Shown here: positions 16,200-23,132 of the stretch, piece by piece
How the letters are laid out: each line of letters starts with the position of its first letter
Numbering within the stretch: position 1 is the first letter of the stretch
Origin: DASYXT01 sp035934555
Lineage (GTDB): Bacteria; Verrucomicrobiota; Verrucomicrobiia; Limisphaerales; UBA8199
Direction: 5' to 3'
Assembly (NCBI GenBank): GCA_035934555.1
Contig: DASYXT010000097.1
Coordinates: 1 to 64,000, forward strand
Length of the DNA: 64,000 nucleotides
The notes under the pieces: generated by a model
What the model was told of the DNA's origin: nothing
Seen by the model: the letters and a program-made list of their open reading frames with translations, nothing else
The model's database searches: none
Program-made: the position numbers and the translations under genes

Positions 16200-17336
16200 A
16201 TGATCGATATTACCGAGTATATCCCTAGTCCTGCTGAACAGCAAAACCAGAAAGCCTTTTCCATCGCGCCGGCCAAAGAGGACCTGACAAAAAAGATTCT
16301 CCAGACCAGGCGTTACTGTTTCCGTCACCCGGACCTCCAGCCAGGAGCAAAACTCTTGTTCTGTTACCTGCTGGATTTTTCGTTGCTATGGGAAGTAAAC
16401 CGGCGCCCAGGAGTGCTCACCATCTCCACAACCAAGCTGAGCGACGAGCTCCACTGCTCAAAGCGAGTCATCTACAAATGGAAGCGCCAACTTGTGTCGG
16501 CGGGTTTCATTTGGATCACGCCCTGGCTGATCCCCAACGCCTGGCCGATTGACACTTACCACATCACAATTCTCGACCCGCCCTCAGACCGGAACGAAGA
16601 GACCACGGCCGGCGACGGCATGTGGGGCAACGGAGCCAGGCGTCAGAAGGTCGAGCCAGGCCCGGGAGCTCGGCGGCCTGGTCAACTGGTCATGCCCCTG
16701 AGGGGGGAGGGGGGGGTGGTGAACAAAACAGCACCGGAGAAAAAGGCCGATCCTGCGAATTTGCCTGAAAATTCACCTGCCAGCGGCACAAAACGGCCCT
16801 TGTCCGTCGCACAGAATGCACCTGCCAATCGCATAATATGCGACGGGGAGCGGCAAAATGTGCCACGGGGAGTCGCACAGTTTGCGACGGGGAGCGGCAC
16901 AAAACGACACCTGCCAATCGCACAAAATGCACCGGGGAGCGGCACGAAACGGCACTCTTCTAAGGAGACTCAGATAAGGATTAATCAGAGTTTGAGTCCT
17001 GGGAGGGCGTCCGCCCCCCCAATAAAGAACTTTTTAGACGCCAAAGAGCGTTTAGCTGCGATTCAGAAGCGCATCCGCGCAATCAAGGCTCACCCGGAAA
17101 ACTACGAAAAGACCCTGAGCCGGGAAGTCACCGAGGCCATAGCCTGGCTGCGGGACCCAGCCAACAACAAAACCGCTGAGGACAAGGCTAAGCACGACGC
17201 TGAAATAAAGCGCCGGCTGAGCAACCCGCGGAACTACATCAAGGGCGCCATGACTGACCAGGCCAAGGCCGATCTGGCCGACCTGGACGCCAGGCGTGAG
17301 GAAGTCGAAACCGCGATGGCAGGCTTTGAGTCATGA
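16200..17336 (+). CDS. Prophage replication initiator (winged-helix, O-like) with embedded iterons
   Basis: 378 residues. Residues ~45-110 form a winged helix (PGAKLLFCYLLDFSLLW, STTKLSDELHCSKRVIYKWK, RQLVSAGFIWIT), the fold of helix-turn-helix phage and plasmid initiators. Residues ~190-255 are a low-complexity linker that exists because the DNA there is a 22-23 bp iteron array. The C-terminal ~110 residues are helical and charged (KERLAAIQKRIRAIKAHPEN), and end after RREEVETAMAG. This is the plan of the lambda O protein: DNA-binding domain, origin-coding linker, helicase-recruiting tail. No rolling-circle, primase or polymerase motif is present, so it probably loads the host replication machinery. 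The TGA overlaps the methylase ATG. Confidence 0.7.
   Translation: MIDITEYIPSPAEQQNQKAFSIAPAKEDLTKKILQTRRYCFRHPDLQPGAKLLFCYLLDFSLLWEVNRRPGVLTISTTKLSDELHCSKRVIYKWKRQLVSAGFIWITPWLIPNAWPIDTYHITILDPPSDRNEETTAGDGMWGNGARRQKVEPGPGARRPGQLVMPLRGEGGVVNKTAPEKKADPANLPENSPASGTKRPLSVAQNAPANRIICDGERQNVPRGVAQFATGSGTKRHLPIAQNAPGSGTKRHSSKETQIRINQSLSPGRASAPPIKNFLDAKERLAAIQKRIRAIKAHPENYEKTLSREVTEAIAWLRDPANNKTAEDKAKHDAEIKRRLSNPRNYIKGAMTDQAKADLADLDARREEVETAMAGFES
16776..16955. repeat. Iteron array, candidate prophage replication origin
   Basis: Eight tandem units of 22 or 23 bp start at 16776, 16798, 16821, 16844, 16866, 16888, 16910 and 16932. Each begins CCTGCCA or CGGGGAG and continues with CGGCACA or TCGCACA, then an imperfect dyad such as TCGCATAATATGCGA. 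The period is not a multiple of three, so the repetition is at DNA level and not a protein repeat. An AT-richer stretch (about 16960-17000, with GATAAGGATTAATCAG) follows, as beside the lambda origin. Confidence 0.75.
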
Positions 17337-17998
17337 ATGCTTACCCTGGCTCAAAGGCCCAGGCCGGCGTGTTTCAACGCATCATCGGCCAGATGCCCCC
17401 GCACCGGCTCTACGTTGAACCGTTTTTCGGCTCCGGCCAGGTCTTCTGGCGCAAGCGCCGGGCCGAGCGCTCGATTGTAATTGATCGTCTGCCGGGTCTC
17501 CTTGCCAAAGCTGGCGCTGAGGCCGGCGTGCGCGCCATTACTGGCGATGCGATATCGATCCTGCCCGAGCTGGTCCCGTTCGAGCCTGACACGGTGGTTT
17601 ATTGCGATCCCCCGTACGTCCTCAGCACCCGGCAGAATCGTTTTTATTACGATTACGAGCTCGGGGACTCTGACCATGGCCGGCTCCTGGACGTGCTCAA
17701 CAGTCTCCGCTGCCACGTGCTGATTTCTGGCTATCCGAGCACACTCTACGATTCGGAGCTCAGGGGCTGGCGCTGTGAAAGCTACACGACTCGTACTCGA
17801 GGAAGAACGGTTACCGAGTGCCTGTGGGCCAATTTTCCTGAGCCGCGCGTACTGCATGACTGGCGTTACGCCGGCAAAAATTTCCGGCAACGGCTGGCGA
17901 TGGCCCGCCTGGCCAGGCGCTGGTTGAAACGGCTGGCAGCGATGCCCGAGCGCAAACGCGGCTATCTGCTGGCAGCAATTAAGGAAGCGCACCTTTGA
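17333..17998 (+). CDS. Prophage Dam-type DNA adenine methyltransferase
   Basis: 221 residues, starting in the ATGA overlap with the initiator gene. The S-adenosylmethionine-binding motif is EPFFGSGQVF (residues 29-38), and the catalytic motif IV is DPPY at 92-95, both in the order of the D12/Dam class of N6-adenine methylases. The protein is shorter than E. coli Dam (278) and ends with a basic helix (RLARRWLKRLAAMPERKRG). The recognition sequence cannot be read from the protein. Position beside the initiator suggests a role in marking the origin or protecting phage DNA from host nucleases. Confidence 0.88.
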   Translation: MNAYPGSKAQAGVFQRIIGQMPPHRLYVEPFFGSGQVFWRKRRAERSIVIDRLPGLLAKAGAEAGVRAITGDAISILPELVPFEPDTVVYCDPPYVLSTRQNRFYYDYELGDSDHGRLLDVLNSLRCHVLISGYPSTLYDSELRGWRCESYTTRTRGRTVTECLWANFPEPRVLHDWRYAGKNFRQRLAMARLARRWLKRLAAMPERKRGYLLAAIKEAHL

Positions 17999-18062
17999 AA
18001 ATTTCCTGGGCGCATGGTGCGCTCGGGGTAAACCAAAACAAAAACGAAAGGCAGTTAAACCT

Positions 18063-18665
18063 ATGAAAAAAGCAATCGGTCTAGCGTTAGCGTTGGCAGT
18101 GGTGTTTGGAGTGACCGTCAGTTGGAAACCGCACTCCAGGTTAAGAATCGGCATGCAAGAGGCCTTGGCGAACAACTCGTGTGTTACTGGGATGGTCATT
18201 GAAATTCTGGGCAGAAGCTGCCCGGAGACCACCAGTGTCTATACTATCGTGGGTTCCTTTTGCACGCCGACATCAACCAATGACGCGTTCGGCGATACTT
18301 GGATTTCCGCGCCGGGCTGTGCCGTTGGTGATTGTTATCCCACTGGGTGCGGCACCAATAGCTGGAATTTCACCCTCAGCTTCGATTGCAGTGGTTCGTG
18401 TTGCAGCACTGGACAAACGATCGCTGGCACTCTGTTGGTTTACTACGCTAACCAGAGATACCCGACCCCTTACAGTGCAACACTTCCCGCTGGGTGTTGC
18501 AGCGTTAGCTGGACCTGGTGCTGGTCGCCGTCATCTCCATGCGACGTCATAACGACCTGTAGCCCAGCGGCAATGCCTTGCTCTGGGGGAGGGCAAAATC
18601 CGGTTCTTCCAATAGTTCCTGCCGATAGGGAGGTTTACACCTTCGTAACTCCGCCAAAATATTGA
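18063..18665 (+). CDS. Cysteine-rich secreted protein, prophage cargo
   Basis: 200 residues. A clear N-terminal signal (MKKAIGLALALAVVFGVTVS) is followed by a mature part with more than a dozen cysteines, several in CC or CxxxC pairs (GSCCS, AGCCS, DCYPTGC), suggesting many disulphides and an extracellular or cell-wall location. There is an AAAGGCAG ribosome-binding site. The domain is not recognised. Its place between the methylase and the virion module, and its opposite-facing partner at 18689, suggest a lysogenic-conversion (moron) gene and not a structural one. It could still be a virion surface protein. Confidence 0.6.
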   Translation: MKKAIGLALALAVVFGVTVSWKPHSRLRIGMQEALANNSCVTGMVIEILGRSCPETTSVYTIVGSFCTPTSTNDAFGDTWISAPGCAVGDCYPTGCGTNSWNFTLSFDCSGSCCSTGQTIAGTLLVYYANQRYPTPYSATLPAGCCSVSWTWCWSPSSPCDVITTCSPAAMPCSGGGQNPVLPIVPADREVYTFVTPPKY

Positions 18666-18688
18666 GGATTCGGGGCAGCGCCAGGCCC

Positions 18689-19060
18689 TCACGGCGGCGC
18701 TGTCCCGTTAGTCCCCGTGTAGAAAATGAAGGTGTCGGCACCATTGGGAAAGGCGCGCCGAATTTCGGGGGGGACGTTTGTGTTAGGAAAAGTATTGGTG
18801 CCGACGCGCACCCAGTATCTTACCGGGTCCCCATATTCGTCTAGAGGGTTATCCGGTGCTTGGGGAACCTTTCCGGAAACGGAACTCTGGTGAGCCGACG
18901 CGGGCACCGGCGGCTGGTCTGCCAATTCCGGGCTGGGTTGGGGTGTGCCTGCTGCGTCTGGCTTGCTAGTGCCGGTATTTGACGTAGCCCGCCAACCGAA
19001 GATGCCGCCGGCCAGGAGCACGAGGGCCACGCAGACGCAGAGAGAGAGGCGCGCTTTCAT
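18689..19060 (-). CDS. Membrane-anchored secreted protein, prophage cargo
   Basis: 123 residues from the ATG at 19058-19060, which opens a basic, hydrophobic anchor (MKARLSLCVCVALVLLAGGI). A 45-residue Pro/Ala/Ser-rich stalk follows, then a compact domain of about 45 residues (YGDPVRYWVRVGTNTFPNTN, then VPPEIRRAFPNGADTFIFYT). It is on the minus strand, convergent with the Cys-rich gene and opposite to all virion genes, so it has its own transcription. No family is known. Confidence 0.55.
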   Translation of the reverse strand: MKARLSLCVCVALVLLAGGIFGWRATSNTGTSKPDAAGTPQPSPELADQPPVPASAHQSSVSGKVPQAPDNPLDEYGDPVRYWVRVGTNTFPNTNVPPEIRRAFPNGADTFIFYTGTNGTAPP

Positions 19061-19258
19061 CGGGCCTGAGATTAGACCAGAACCGGCGCGAAAAATCAAT
19101 CTGAATCCGGCAGCGCCAGCCCTGGCGTTTCGGTCCTTAGCGTCAGCCCGGGCGCGGCCTGCCCTTTTTCTTTACTGCCCACTTTTGACCCCTTCCCGTC
19201 ACCGAGACAGGAGGCGTAAAACTGGCATCGCAAATGCGGGCGCAAGCACCGCGGGTGA

Positions 19259-19630
19259 ATGCAACAGTTTGTCTGTCTCAAAGACCTGGCCCAAGCCCTA
19301 AACCTGAGCCCTTGCTCGGTTAAACGCTGGTGGAAGAGGCTCGGGGTGCCCCCCACAATTCAGGGGCACGCTTCGCACCGGTGGAGCCAGGCTGACGCTG
19401 ACCGATTGGTTGCACGCCTCAAGCGCTACTGGAAACGACGCAACGAACAAACGATACCCTGCCATGCGACCAAAACCCTTGCTCAGCCCGGACCCGGCCG
19501 AAGGGTCACCCCTTCCAGCCCCCCAGCAAGACCCTGCCAGCCCTCCAACTCCAAGCCCTCCCCAATCCCCTCCTCCGGCTGCCAAGACCGTTCTGGAGGC
19601 CAAGAAGAACGAAAGGGAGCTAAACCTTGA
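19259..19630 (+). CDS. Prophage helix-turn-helix protein
   Basis: 123 residues. The N-terminal ~60 residues are an excisionase/MerR-like helix-turn-helix (LKDLAQALNLSPCSVKRWWK, then RLGVP, then HRWSQADADRLVARLKRYWK). The remaining ~55 residues have the random composition of an out-of-frame read and overlap the next gene (from 19464). The real coding part may therefore be shorter, or a frameshift may join it to the next frame. It may be a recombination directionality factor or a late-gene regulator. Confidence 0.55.
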   Translation: MQQFVCLKDLAQALNLSPCSVKRWWKRLGVPPTIQGHASHRWSQADADRLVARLKRYWKRRNEQTIPCHATKTLAQPGPGRRVTPSSPPARPCQPSNSKPSPIPSSGCQDRSGGQEERKGAKP

Positions 19631-19787
19631 GAAGACCCTCAAGGAGCGCGAGACCCGAGTTGCCGAGCTTGAGGACGAAAACCGGAGGCTCAAAACCCCT
19701 CCCCAACGCCCTACCCCTGCCAACGCCCCTGAGAAAAAGGCTTGGTTGAAGGGTGGACTGACGTTTTTCGATGAGGGGGAAGATTAG
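19464..19787 (+). CDS. Prophage proline-rich coiled-coil protein
   Basis: 107 residues from the ATG at 19464. The first 35 residues are a proline-rich linker, residues ~40-70 form a coiled coil (KNERELNLEKTLKERETRVA, then ELEDENRRLK), and the end is KKAWLKGGLTFFDEGED, an amphipathic tail. It overlaps the helix-turn-helix gene in a different frame. Together with the next genes it begins the virion module, so a scaffold or assembly role is plausible but unproven. Confidence 0.55.
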   Translation: MRPKPLLSPDPAEGSPLPAPQQDPASPPTPSPPQSPPPAAKTVLEAKKNERELNLEKTLKERETRVAELEDENRRLKTPPQRPTPANAPEKKAWLKGGLTFFDEGED

Positions 19788-19796
19788 GGCTTGGCT

Positions 19797-20642
19797 ATGG
19801 CAGACCCGACTCAAGAAGCTGGCCAAACGCTGGCAGAGGCGGCAGCAGGGGCTGTGGCGCCAGACCCCCTTACTGCGGAGCTCTTGGCCAAACACAGCGC
19901 CGGCCAACCCCTCACCCCTTCGCAGTACGGCAAGCTGGGGGCGTTCGCTAAACGCCTCAAAGCGGCTGTGGGGCTTGGAGGGGCTAACCCTGGCGCTGGA
20001 CCGGCTCCGGCCGGGCCTGGGGCGGCGCCTGGTGTGGGTACCGTTCCACCGGACCAAGCACAGGCTGGTGGCGTGGCTCCTGTGCCGGTTGATCCACTCG
20101 TTATCAAGCGAACTACCGCTGCAATTCTCAAGGGGGGCGAGACCCTTGCCCAGCGCTATGTCAGCCGTGCGGCCCGTGCGACGGGCGCCAATGATCAAAC
20201 GGTGGGGCGTTTTGTTTCTTCGGCGAGCATTCCGCAAGTTACTGGCCAGCTCGTTACGGATGTCAGTCCAGACGCAGCCCAAATGCTCGGCGAAATGCTT
20301 GGGGTAGAGGACCTGCGCCTTTACCCTGTGGCCGCGGCGGTGGCCGCCCTGGGGCTCTACGCCACGAATTTATGGCTTCTGGTGGATGAACTCCACGCCA
20401 TGGCCGAAAAACGCCCGGCGCCTACTGTCGGGGCGCCGGGCGCCTCTCCCGCGCAGACGCCACCGCAACAGGCGATCCCTGCAGCCAGGTCAGTTATGGC
20501 GCGGGGGCCCGTCCAGCCCGGCCAGCAAGGACCGATTGAAACCCTGCCGGCTGAGCCTCCCCCGACAATCGTTTCATCGGAACAGCCGATAGTGTTGCCC
20601 GATCCTGCCCAACCCAAAGGCGCGCCCCCAACCTTCACATGA
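19797..20642 (+). CDS. Prophage membrane protein with Pro/Ala-rich tails
   Basis: 281 residues from the ATG at 19797. A TTG six bases upstream is the alternative. An Ala/Gly/Pro-rich region (residues ~60-100) precedes a helical core (TLAQRYVSRAARATGANDQT) and one membrane helix near residue 190 (YPVAAAVAALGLYATNLWLL). A long Pro/Gln-rich C-terminus follows. The TGA overlaps the next ATG. It is probably a virion membrane or minor capsid protein next to the packaging ATPase. Confidence 0.6.
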   Translation: MADPTQEAGQTLAEAAAGAVAPDPLTAELLAKHSAGQPLTPSQYGKLGAFAKRLKAAVGLGGANPGAGPAPAGPGAAPGVGTVPPDQAQAGGVAPVPVDPLVIKRTTAAILKGGETLAQRYVSRAARATGANDQTVGRFVSSASIPQVTGQLVTDVSPDAAQMLGEMLGVEDLRLYPVAAAVAALGLYATNLWLLVDELHAMAEKRPAPTVGAPGASPAQTPPQQAIPAARSVMARGPVQPGQQGPIETLPAEPPPTIVSSEQPIVLPDPAQPKGAPPTFT

Positions 20643-20830
20643 ACAAAATCAGACGCATTGACCTGGTCGTAATCCCCAGGCGCGGCAAAGCCCGGACCTA
20701 CGCCTTTAACGCGCTCACCATCGGCCCTGAGCAATGGGACTACATGAGCGCGATGATCGGCATTTTCGAAAAGCGGGCTCGGCGCTACTCGGTGCCGGTA
20801 AAGAAAATCAAATGTCGTGCCGGAACGTAA
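20639..20830 (+). CDS. Prophage small basic protein
   Basis: 63 residues in ATGA overlap with the preceding gene. It is basic (RRIDLVVIPRRGKARTYAF, ending in KKIKCRAGT) with a strand-helix-strand look. It ends 19 bp inside the packaging ATPase gene, so the two are likely coupled. The family is not recognised; it may be an accessory DNA-binding or packaging factor. Confidence 0.55.
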   Translation: MNKIRRIDLVVIPRRGKARTYAFNALTIGPEQWDYMSAMIGIFEKRARRYSVPVKKIKCRAGT

Positions 20831-21453
20831 CCATCAATGCCGGGGTGTCCGGCATGGGCAAGAGCACCTTTGGGCTTCGCTACCTGGTCAACGCGCCGCT
20901 CTCGGTGCGTTACCTGTTCGACCCCGAGCCGGGCGAGTTTAACCCAGACAAGGGGGAGTATGCCGACCGGCTGGGCCTGACGCCGGCGTGCACGGCCTAC
21001 GAGCTCGATTTGTCGTTGTGCCAGGGCTGGATAGCCTTTGACCCTCACACGCTCTTTCCTGGCCGGCTGGAAGCGGCGCTGGACTTCTTTTGCGAGTGGG
21101 CTTGGGAAACGGCCGGCCGAATTCCGGGGGAGAAGATCATCCAGATCGATGAGGTGTGGAAGTACTGCAGCCCGCAGTCCATCCCCAAGCCGCTCCAAAC
21201 GATTGTGCAGAGCGGGCGCAAACGAAAGCTGCGCCTGATGGTCAACACCCAGGAACCCAACCGGCTCAATTCTTCGCTGCTCAATGGAGCCTCGGAGGTG
21301 GTTGCCTTCCGACTACAGTCCAACCCTGCCTTGGACGTCGCCGAGAAAAACTGGGGGCTGAAGCGTGAGGAAATTGCAGCGCTTCAGCCCCTTCAATTTG
21401 TGGCAAGGAACTGCGACAGCGGCGGCGAGCTGCGCGGGCGCCTCAAGCTTTAG
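20812..21453 (+). CDS. FtsK/HerA-like genome packaging ATPase
   Basis: 213 residues from the ATG at 20812; an upstream in-frame start is ignored because it would read through the previous gene. Walker A is GVSGMGKST (residues 11-19), Walker B is IIQIDE (109-114) and a sensor-like strand LMVNTQEPN follows at 142-150. This short P-loop ATPase, with DE Walker B and a Q/N sensor, is the plan of the packaging ATPases of PRD1 (P9) and PM2-type viruses. It sits immediately upstream of the capsid gene, as in those viruses. It would drive dsDNA into a preformed capsid. A Zot-like export ATPase is the alternative. Confidence 0.8.
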   Translation: MSCRNVTINAGVSGMGKSTFGLRYLVNAPLSVRYLFDPEPGEFNPDKGEYADRLGLTPACTAYELDLSLCQGWIAFDPHTLFPGRLEAALDFFCEWAWETAGRIPGEKIIQIDEVWKYCSPQSIPKPLQTIVQSGRKRKLRLMVNTQEPNRLNSSLLNGASEVVAFRLQSNPALDVAEKNWGLKREEIAALQPLQFVARNCDSGGELRGRLKL

Positions 21454-21499
21454 TTCTCCGGGAAGGGAGTGCCTACATTTGCTCTCTACCTGGTCAGTC

Positions 21500-21519
21500 C
21501 CCTTTGCGCTTACAAAGGG
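21500..21519 (+). other. Hairpin between packaging ATPase and capsid cistrons
   Basis: CCCTTTG (21500-21506) pairs with CAAAGGG (21513-21519) around a 6-base loop. No U-tract follows, so it is not a simple terminator. It may stabilise the downstream capsid mRNA or mark an RNA-processing site. Confidence 0.35.
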
Positions 21520-21627
21520 AACGCAAGACCGCTGGCCGGTCAGTGAAACGCGCCAAGCGCGGCCCGAGGATGGGCCGGGGGCGCTAGACACCGACCTCCA
21601 AGCCAGCATTCAAAACAAAACAGGGTT

Positions 21628-21747
21628 ATGAAAAAGTTCACCCCCTTCCTTATCACCGCAGTCGTCGCTCTCGTTGCCGTTGCCATTGTTTCCCGCGTTG
21701 CCGCTCTGCGCAAAGCGATCTTTGGCGCTGCGATTGCGCCGAACTGA
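21628..21747 (+). CDS. 39-residue prophage membrane peptide
   Basis: A short gene with an ATG after CAGGGTT. One helix (PFLITAVVALVAVAIV) is followed by a basic segment (SRVAALRKAIFG). PM2 encodes very short one-helix proteins (P3, P6) that anchor the capsid to the internal membrane, and this gene lies between the ATPase and the capsid protein as one would expect of such an anchor. The assignment is by position and shape. Confidence 0.6.
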   Translation: MKKFTPFLITAVVALVAVAIVSRVAALRKAIFGAAIAPN

Positions 21748-21783
21748 GAACCCCCCAACCGCTCTCCGAAGCGCAACTGACCT

Positions 21784-22653
21784 ATGGTTAAATACCGTGT
21801 CCAACTCCGCAACGTGCAGAACGTCGCGGCCTCCACAACGGCTCTGATCGATGTCCCGTGCGGCCAGCGTTATCACTACATCGTGCTGACGCATGGTTAC
21901 GCTTCCGGCACGAACACCATTGCCGGAGCAGAGGCGAACATCACTGAAATCCGCGTCAAGAGTAACTCCCGCATTCAGCGCCGCATCAGCGGCACACAGT
22001 TGCGGGACATGAACCTTTTGAACGGGACTCAGTACGACTGCACCGGTGTGCCCAACACCTCCCCGGGTGTCACCTTCCCGATCTATTTCAACGAGCCCTG
22101 GCGCGAAACGCCGGCTGACCAAGACGCCTTGGCCTGGTCAACGGCCGGCTGGCTCTCGTTCCAGGTCGAAGTTGACCTGGGCGCAGCGTCCACTCCGACG
22201 TTGCAGGCCTGGGCCGTGATTGATGACTTTGTGCCGGCGCCCAATGGCCCGGTGCCGGGCATTGTCAAATGGCTCAAGGTGGCGGCCGTGCCCGGTGGCA
22301 CGATCTACGACTACAACCAGCTTGATCGGCGGGATTACCTGCAACAGATCAGCATCTATCCTGACAGTGGCGGCAGCCAATCGCCCACGCAGGTGACGTT
22401 CAAGAAAAACTCCGTCATCCTGCACGAGCTCACCTCGGCGGCCAATACGGCGCTGCTCAACAACTATCACATGTATCCGGGCGCCTCGGGTCGAACCGCG
22501 GGCATTTATGACCTGGTGTTCGACCATGATGGGCTCTTGAGCTCTTCAGTGCCCATGGATGGTGCGCGGGATTCCCTATTGGAAGTCTCGGCCGGCAGTG
22601 CCATGTCCGGCACGCAAACCTACATTGTCCAGCGGCTCGGACCTCCCGAGTAA
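21784..22653 (+). CDS. Double jelly-roll major capsid protein, PM2 P2-like
   Basis: 289 residues. The first ~85 residues read like the start of PM2 P2. A short strand ends in NVQNVAAS, then VPCGQRYHYIVL parallels the P2 strand after its own NVAAG. Then ITEIRVKSNSRIQRRISGT, followed by QLRDMNLLNG, parallels P2 IKNVRVELDGR with its following LNDLILEN. The second half repeats a strand plan (QISIYPD, QVTFKKNSVILHEL, IYDLVFDHDG, YIVQRLG), giving two jelly-rolls in one chain. P2 is about 269 residues. Two such domains per chain form pseudo-hexameric capsomers of internal-membrane viruses. The match is by eye from remembered P2 and needs a structural check. Confidence 0.8.
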   Translation: MVKYRVQLRNVQNVAASTTALIDVPCGQRYHYIVLTHGYASGTNTIAGAEANITEIRVKSNSRIQRRISGTQLRDMNLLNGTQYDCTGVPNTSPGVTFPIYFNEPWRETPADQDALAWSTAGWLSFQVEVDLGAASTPTLQAWAVIDDFVPAPNGPVPGIVKWLKVAAVPGGTIYDYNQLDRRDYLQQISIYPDSGGSQSPTQVTFKKNSVILHELTSAANTALLNNYHMYPGASGRTAGIYDLVFDHDGLLSSSVPMDGARDSLLEVSAGSAMSGTQTYIVQRLGPPE

Positions 22654-22714
22654 AGCTGGGACGCAAACCCGCCAGCGCCTGCGCCGGCCAATAACCGGCG
22701 CGGGCATTCCTAAA

Positions 22715-23125
22715 ATGCCTGATCCGACTGATCCCACTCTGATTGACACGGGGACCAACAGCCCGAGCGACACTTCGAGTACGGACACCTCAGTTGCGCC
22801 GATTGGCTCAACTGGCATCAACGATCCGAGCTCGGTTTGGTATTCCGGGCTTTTGTCGAGCGTGTTCAACACGGCAACCCAGGCTGGAAGCAGCCTGGCT
22901 GACCAACAGATCGCCAGCCTCTTGGGTGCTCAAACCCCCGAGCCTCAACAGACCGGCGCCCCGGGCACCTCGGGCACACGTGCGCCTGCGGGCTCGGCTG
23001 CTACACCCAGCGCGGCTGGCGCCAGCGGCGGCTTAGCCGGCCTGACCAGCAACAAAACGCTGTTGTATGTCGGCGGCGGCCTGGTCGTGCTGCTCCTGGG
23101 CTGGATGCTACTCGGCAAGAAGTAA
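22715..23125 (+). CDS. Prophage tail-anchored membrane protein
   Basis: 136 residues from the ATG at 22715; an earlier in-frame start overlaps the capsid gene and is rejected. A Ser/Thr/Asp-rich N-terminus and an Ala/Gly/Pro-rich middle precede a C-terminal helix (YVGGGLVVLLLGWMLLG) and two lysines. Such proteins are expected in the internal membrane of PM2-like virions. The family is not recognised. Confidence 0.6.
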   Translation: MPDPTDPTLIDTGTNSPSDTSSTDTSVAPIGSTGINDPSSVWYSGLLSSVFNTATQAGSSLADQQIASLLGAQTPEPQQTGAPGTSGTRAPAGSAATPSAAGASGGLAGLTSNKTLLYVGGGLVVLLLGWMLLGKK

Positions 23126-23132
23126 GTCCCCC

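Noticed and set aside
16682..16955. Three overlapping minus-strand frames over the iterons
   Set aside because: They exist only because the tandem repeat lacks stop codons in several frames; the peptides are repeat translations.
16776..16955. CRISPR-like array
   Set aside because: Units are 22-23 bp and contiguous without unique spacers, and lie inside a coding sequence; iterons fit better.
18001..19258. Endolysin among the cargo genes
   Set aside because: Neither the Cys-rich nor the stalked protein shows lysozyme, amidase or peptidase motifs.
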